From: Acanthaster planci
Taxonomy: Eukaryota; Echinodermata; Asteroidea; Valvatida; Acanthasteridae
Length of the DNA stretch: 24,535 nt
Direction: 5' to 3'
Assembly (NCBI RefSeq): GCF_001949145.1
Contig: NW_019091414.1
Coordinates: forward strand, 600,233 to 624,767
Part shown: piece after piece, positions 21,224 through 24,535 of the stretch
Numbering within the stretch: the first letter of the stretch is position 1
Layout: the number at the start of each line of letters is the position of its first letter
Translations under genes and position numbers: made by a program
Notes under the pieces: model-generated
Database searches by the model: none
The model's input: the letters and a program-made list of their open reading frames with translations, nothing else
What the model was told of the DNA's origin: nothing

Positions 21224-21634
21224 GTAGGTTCAGCATTATATTACATTCATTGTTTTTGCTGAATATACATTTACCCGGTACATGTATTTCCTCCAGTTAC
21301 TGTAAAGTGCCATAATGTACACATGTATGACAGTTTTTCATAGAAAACCTTAATTTGGGTGGTTTTCCAAAAGAATAGACTTAGTTTTTACCTACATGTA
21401 CTTTGTATCCATAATACACTGTCAATATGTCAAATTAGAATGACTGCTGTCCTTATCTTTGCTGGAAGTAAAAATAAGACAGTACAAGGTTTTACTCCAT
21501 ACTATCATCTACAAATTGGCTATGAAATTGTCAGAATGTTTGGGATTTATTGTGAGCATGTATTGTACTTTGCACCTACATTAAGTGAAAAAATTGATAC
21601 TGCTCAGTCAGAGGGTATCCTATTTCAAAAACAG

Positions 21635-21685
21635 GTTGTTGAAAAGACACTCAATGCTGCCACCATCATGTCTGTGCACACAAAG
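21635..21685 (+). other. Weak candidate 51-base exon
   Basis: CAAAAACAG precedes 17 codons (VVEKTLNAATIMSVHTK) followed by GTTATG. It is in phase 0, compatible with the exon ending at 21223. The acceptor lacks a pyrimidine tract and the donor is poor, so this may be chance. Confidence 0.15.
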
Positions 21686-21989
21686 GTTATGCTTGCACTA
21701 CGTATAGTATGGACTATAGACGTGTGTATTTGAAGACTGGAAACTTGAAGCTGAATTTTCAGCAGGGTTTTTTGTAGCCAGACTGTTCTTGACATTGTGA
21801 CCCAACTTAAAGCAGGAAATCATTCGCACCCTATTGTTAACAAAAACGGTTCAACTGGCTGTCAAGGATGGCTATATAGAAAAGAATGCCACAATAATAG
21901 TGGTTTGTGATCACTTCACAGTCAAAGGGGAAATAAGACTTGAAGCTGGATTGTTGATGCTAGATTTGGATTGTTAGAATATACAATGA

Positions 21990-22080
21990 CATACATGTAC
22001 ATGTACTGGTACATGTATATATAATAACATACATGTATGTACATGTACATGTACATGTATGTACATGTATGTTATACAAG
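21990..22080. repeat. TACATGTA palindrome cluster
   Basis: The densest run of ATGTACATGTAC units in the window, self-complementary on a 6- to 10-base scale. The plus-strand open frame across it (MYVHVHVHVC) is an artefact of the repeat. Confidence 0.85.
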
Positions 22081-23155
22081 TGCATGCATGTATTCCATCT
22101 CCCTAACTTTGGCTCTAAGTTACTTGCCTACAGGTTTACATGTACAATTTACAGTTTTATTTATAAACCTGCTTGTGTTTGCTTAACCCTAACAGTCCCA
22201 AATCCTCCAATTTCAGTATAATTTTACATACACCCTAGGGGGTTAGCATTAAGCCACTTGTAGGGATTTAGGTGTACTTGCCCTATTCAAACCAAATGGA
22301 ATGACTAGACATGTACCAACGTTGGCTTTGCAGTGCATGTATGATGTACGTCATGCATATCAAACTAACAATAAAGCACAGTTTCCAAACAGAAAAGTGG
22401 CTTTTTATTCCAAGATAGGAGACATACTAGTAGGCTCTGGAAGCTGATTCAGGATGGCTGTTCAGAATCCACATTTTACCTGCTACAGGTGTACATGTAT
22501 GTCTTGCATGTACCGCTGTACATGTAAAACGTTATTTTAAGATATTCTCATTGTATTTTTGCGTCAGAGTCATAAACAATTTGAACCTTGTCTAATCTGG
22601 GTGGAAAATTTCTTACAAGATTACATTAGAGTACAACACAAATAAAATGAATGTAAAGAGCTGATGAAGTTGGAAATACTAGGACTAGAGATTGAAAAGT
22701 ACACAGAAATATTGAAATGAAACAACTATCAGTTTCATTTACAATGTACAGTATATCAAATATAAATTATATAGAAATTGTACTGAGAATATGGTGGGGA
22801 TTTACAGTGATTGGGCCCTCTTCCAAAATAACAAGCATTGAAGTAAAAGACCTTGACGTTTGTAATTTAAACAAGATAAAGCAATTATGATACTGAAAAT
22901 GGTCAGCCATGTTAGTGCCACTTGTAAATACATGTACTGGTAAGGAACTTACTGTTTAGGAGATGTTTTAAAAAATTCACAAGTCACTTAAATAGGAAGT
23001 GATCATTTACAATGGTACATGTATATGTACCAGTACAGTGCATTACATACACATCTACATCTACGACCTCTAACAATAAGTGTAAGCATTACATTACAGT
23101 ACTCATGGAGGAATAAAACAGTACTCAACCACCAAGCTTGCCTGCTTAAGGCCTG

Positions 23156-23401
23156 GGGCCAATTTCATAGAGCTGCTTAAGTACAAACTTTGCTTAAGCA
23201 TGAAAAAACCTTGCTTGACAAATCAGATTACCAGCCAAAACTCCATGTGATGTACATATATATTGTTTTGGAATGGTATTCACCTGTCTTTGGGTTAACA
23301 TGACAATCACATGGATTTTGCGCTAGTAACCATTGTTTTTTAAGCCCTTTTTTTGCGCTTAAGCAAACTTTGTGTTGAAGCAACTCTATGAAATTGACCC
23401 A
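23156..23401. mobile_element. MITE with about 45-bp terminal inverted repeats
   Basis: The left end GGGCCAATTTCATAGAGCTG, continuing to GCTTAAGCA near 23200, is repeated in inverse at the right end (from GCGCTTAAGC near 23355 to GAAATTGACCCA at 23401), with about seven differences over 45 bases. The 246-bp element has no coding capacity. Similar CCAATTTCATAGAG-ended elements are, to my recollection, common in deuterostome invertebrate genomes. No clear target duplication is visible. Confidence 0.8.
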
Positions 23402-24484
23402 TCTTCAGTGCTGCTCGTATTTGCTGATCATCATGTTTAATGGCTCAGATTAAAGATGGTTAAAAGCCTACGGTTATTTTACCTGTTACCAGTAACCCAC
23501 TATATTCTCTCCAAAAGCATTGGGGAGTTGGACTTTTTATTTTCGTTTTTCCCTAACCCAAGCTTAATCACCCCAGCAAAGCCATAGATCTACTAGTTTC
23601 CCTCATAATGCCAGTGGGCTTGTTGGGAATTTCTGACAGAGCTTGAGAGAGATGGCCATTCTGCCATAATACACCCAACTCATGTCTACAGCTGCCAGGT
23701 CTAATTGGATTGAAGGATAAAAAGTAACCGTCACAACTCATGTCATCCAAGCGTGGTTTTCTGGAAGAGCAGCCTCAAGAGAATTTGGCCAAATTAAAAT
23801 GAATGATTGTGCCCTATTTTTACCAGTACCTGCCCTAAATGTACATCGGGTACATGCACATGCATTTTAGAGAAGTCTTCTTTTCAGAACTCACCCCTGT
23901 TATTTACAACCTTGAAAAACTTCATATACCAGTACACGTACGCTTGTCAGCTTGTGGATTGTAACGTGATTTTAAACGTGGCATTGATCATGGGTGAATT
24001 TTCCTCAGTGTCATAACTGAAATGTTAAACCTGACCCCAAAGTGAAAATCGTTTTTGTCTTTACCTACGGTAGGTAGTGGCTTTAGTCTCTCAAGTCAAG
24101 ACAAACAACAATTCTAATATTTGCATAATCATTCCTTATGCATTGATCAGCTGAATATTTGATATGTACATGTACATGTACTTGCTCCATACAATTGATG
24201 GCACATAAGGCAGATGGATGATAGAGTCATGGAAACGCTATGAATATACTCATTAAATGTGGGCCTCCTTGTTTCCCTGTTTAGACATGTAACAATCACG
24301 GTCAGGGATATGCTACGTTTACTTTAATCTGAGAAATACTACCCGTAACATGCCAGCTGATGCTAAAAAAGACCACTTCAATTCTGTAATACCGGTAGAT
24401 TTCAAGAAAACTTACATACATGAACTTGCTCAGAACAGACCAAACGTATCACTTACACAAATGCATCATTTCCACAATAATTCC

Positions 24485-24520
24485 ATGTACATGTGCCTTA
24501 CACAAAACATGTACATGTAC
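24485..24520. repeat. TACATGTA palindromes near the window end
   Basis: CATGTACATGTGC and ACATGTACATGTAC, another cluster of the dispersed palindrome. Confidence 0.6.
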
Positions 24521-24535
24521 TCACAGTGAACATGT

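Larger units (their letters stand above)
21224..24535 (+). other. Downstream noncoding stretch (intron or intergenic)
   Basis: About 3.3 kb, AT-rich, with a TACATGTA cluster (21990-22080), a MITE (23156-23401) and no convincing coding exon. One weak phase-compatible candidate exon lies at 21635-21685. No poly(A) site followed by a GU-rich element was identified, which fits an intron of the gene at 20861. Confidence 0.4.

Noticed and set aside
21359-21733. 124-codon plus-strand open frame after the second gene's coding exon
   Set aside because: Base composition is that of the flanking DNA and no family is recognised. Only the 51-base piece at 21635-21685 is kept, as a weak exon candidate.
22033-22221. 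Open frame starting MYVHVHVHVC
   Set aside because: A direct product of the TACATGTA repeat cluster.

Overview
This is nuclear DNA from an invertebrate animal. The main gene is broken into 16 coding exons by GT-AG introns, reads in the standard code, and sits in AT-rich DNA full of dispersed TACATGTA-type palindromes, miniature inverted-repeat elements and a tRNA-derived repeat. The palindrome-rich background and the repeat ending in CCAATTTCATAGAG suggest an invertebrate deuterostome, most likely an echinoderm. That placement rests on general familiarity, not on a search.

Layout. 1-2340 holds no recognisable gene. 2341-2765 is the promoter and leader of a plus-strand gene, with three inverted CCAAT boxes, a YY1/TISU-type element and two upstream ORFs. 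2766-13371 encodes a complete paraplegin (SPG7), the m-AAA protease subunit of the mitochondrial inner membrane. All 16 exons join in phase to 860 codons, with two membrane segments, an intact AAA+ ATPase and an intact HESGH zinc protease site. The 3' UTR runs to about 14.57 kb, ending at an AATAAA with a GU-rich downstream element. Only about 0.3 kb separates it from a second promoter (TATA-like, E-box/CRE-like, CArG and ETS motifs, 14848-14968). That promoter probably drives a second plus-strand gene with a noncoding first exon ending near 15178, a candidate exon at 19208-19332, and a helical coding exon ending at 21223. I could not name its product, and it seems to run beyond the window.

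The paraplegin introns carry much of the structural interest: a foldback element (intron 4), a tandem duplication covering the 3' splice site of intron 5, an inverted-repeat element with a tRNA-like core (intron 6), a 52-bp tandem duplication covering the 5' splice site of intron 7, and a TTAA-flanked piggyBac-like MITE (intron 12). The second gene's region holds a long near-perfect hairpin (15657-15730), an 11-copy minisatellite in two subfamilies (17667-18014) and a MITE (23156-23401). I saw no rRNA, no functional tRNA gene and no CRISPR array. I found no convincing new molecular system. The best leads are the duplicated splice sites, the hairpin and the unnamed second gene.
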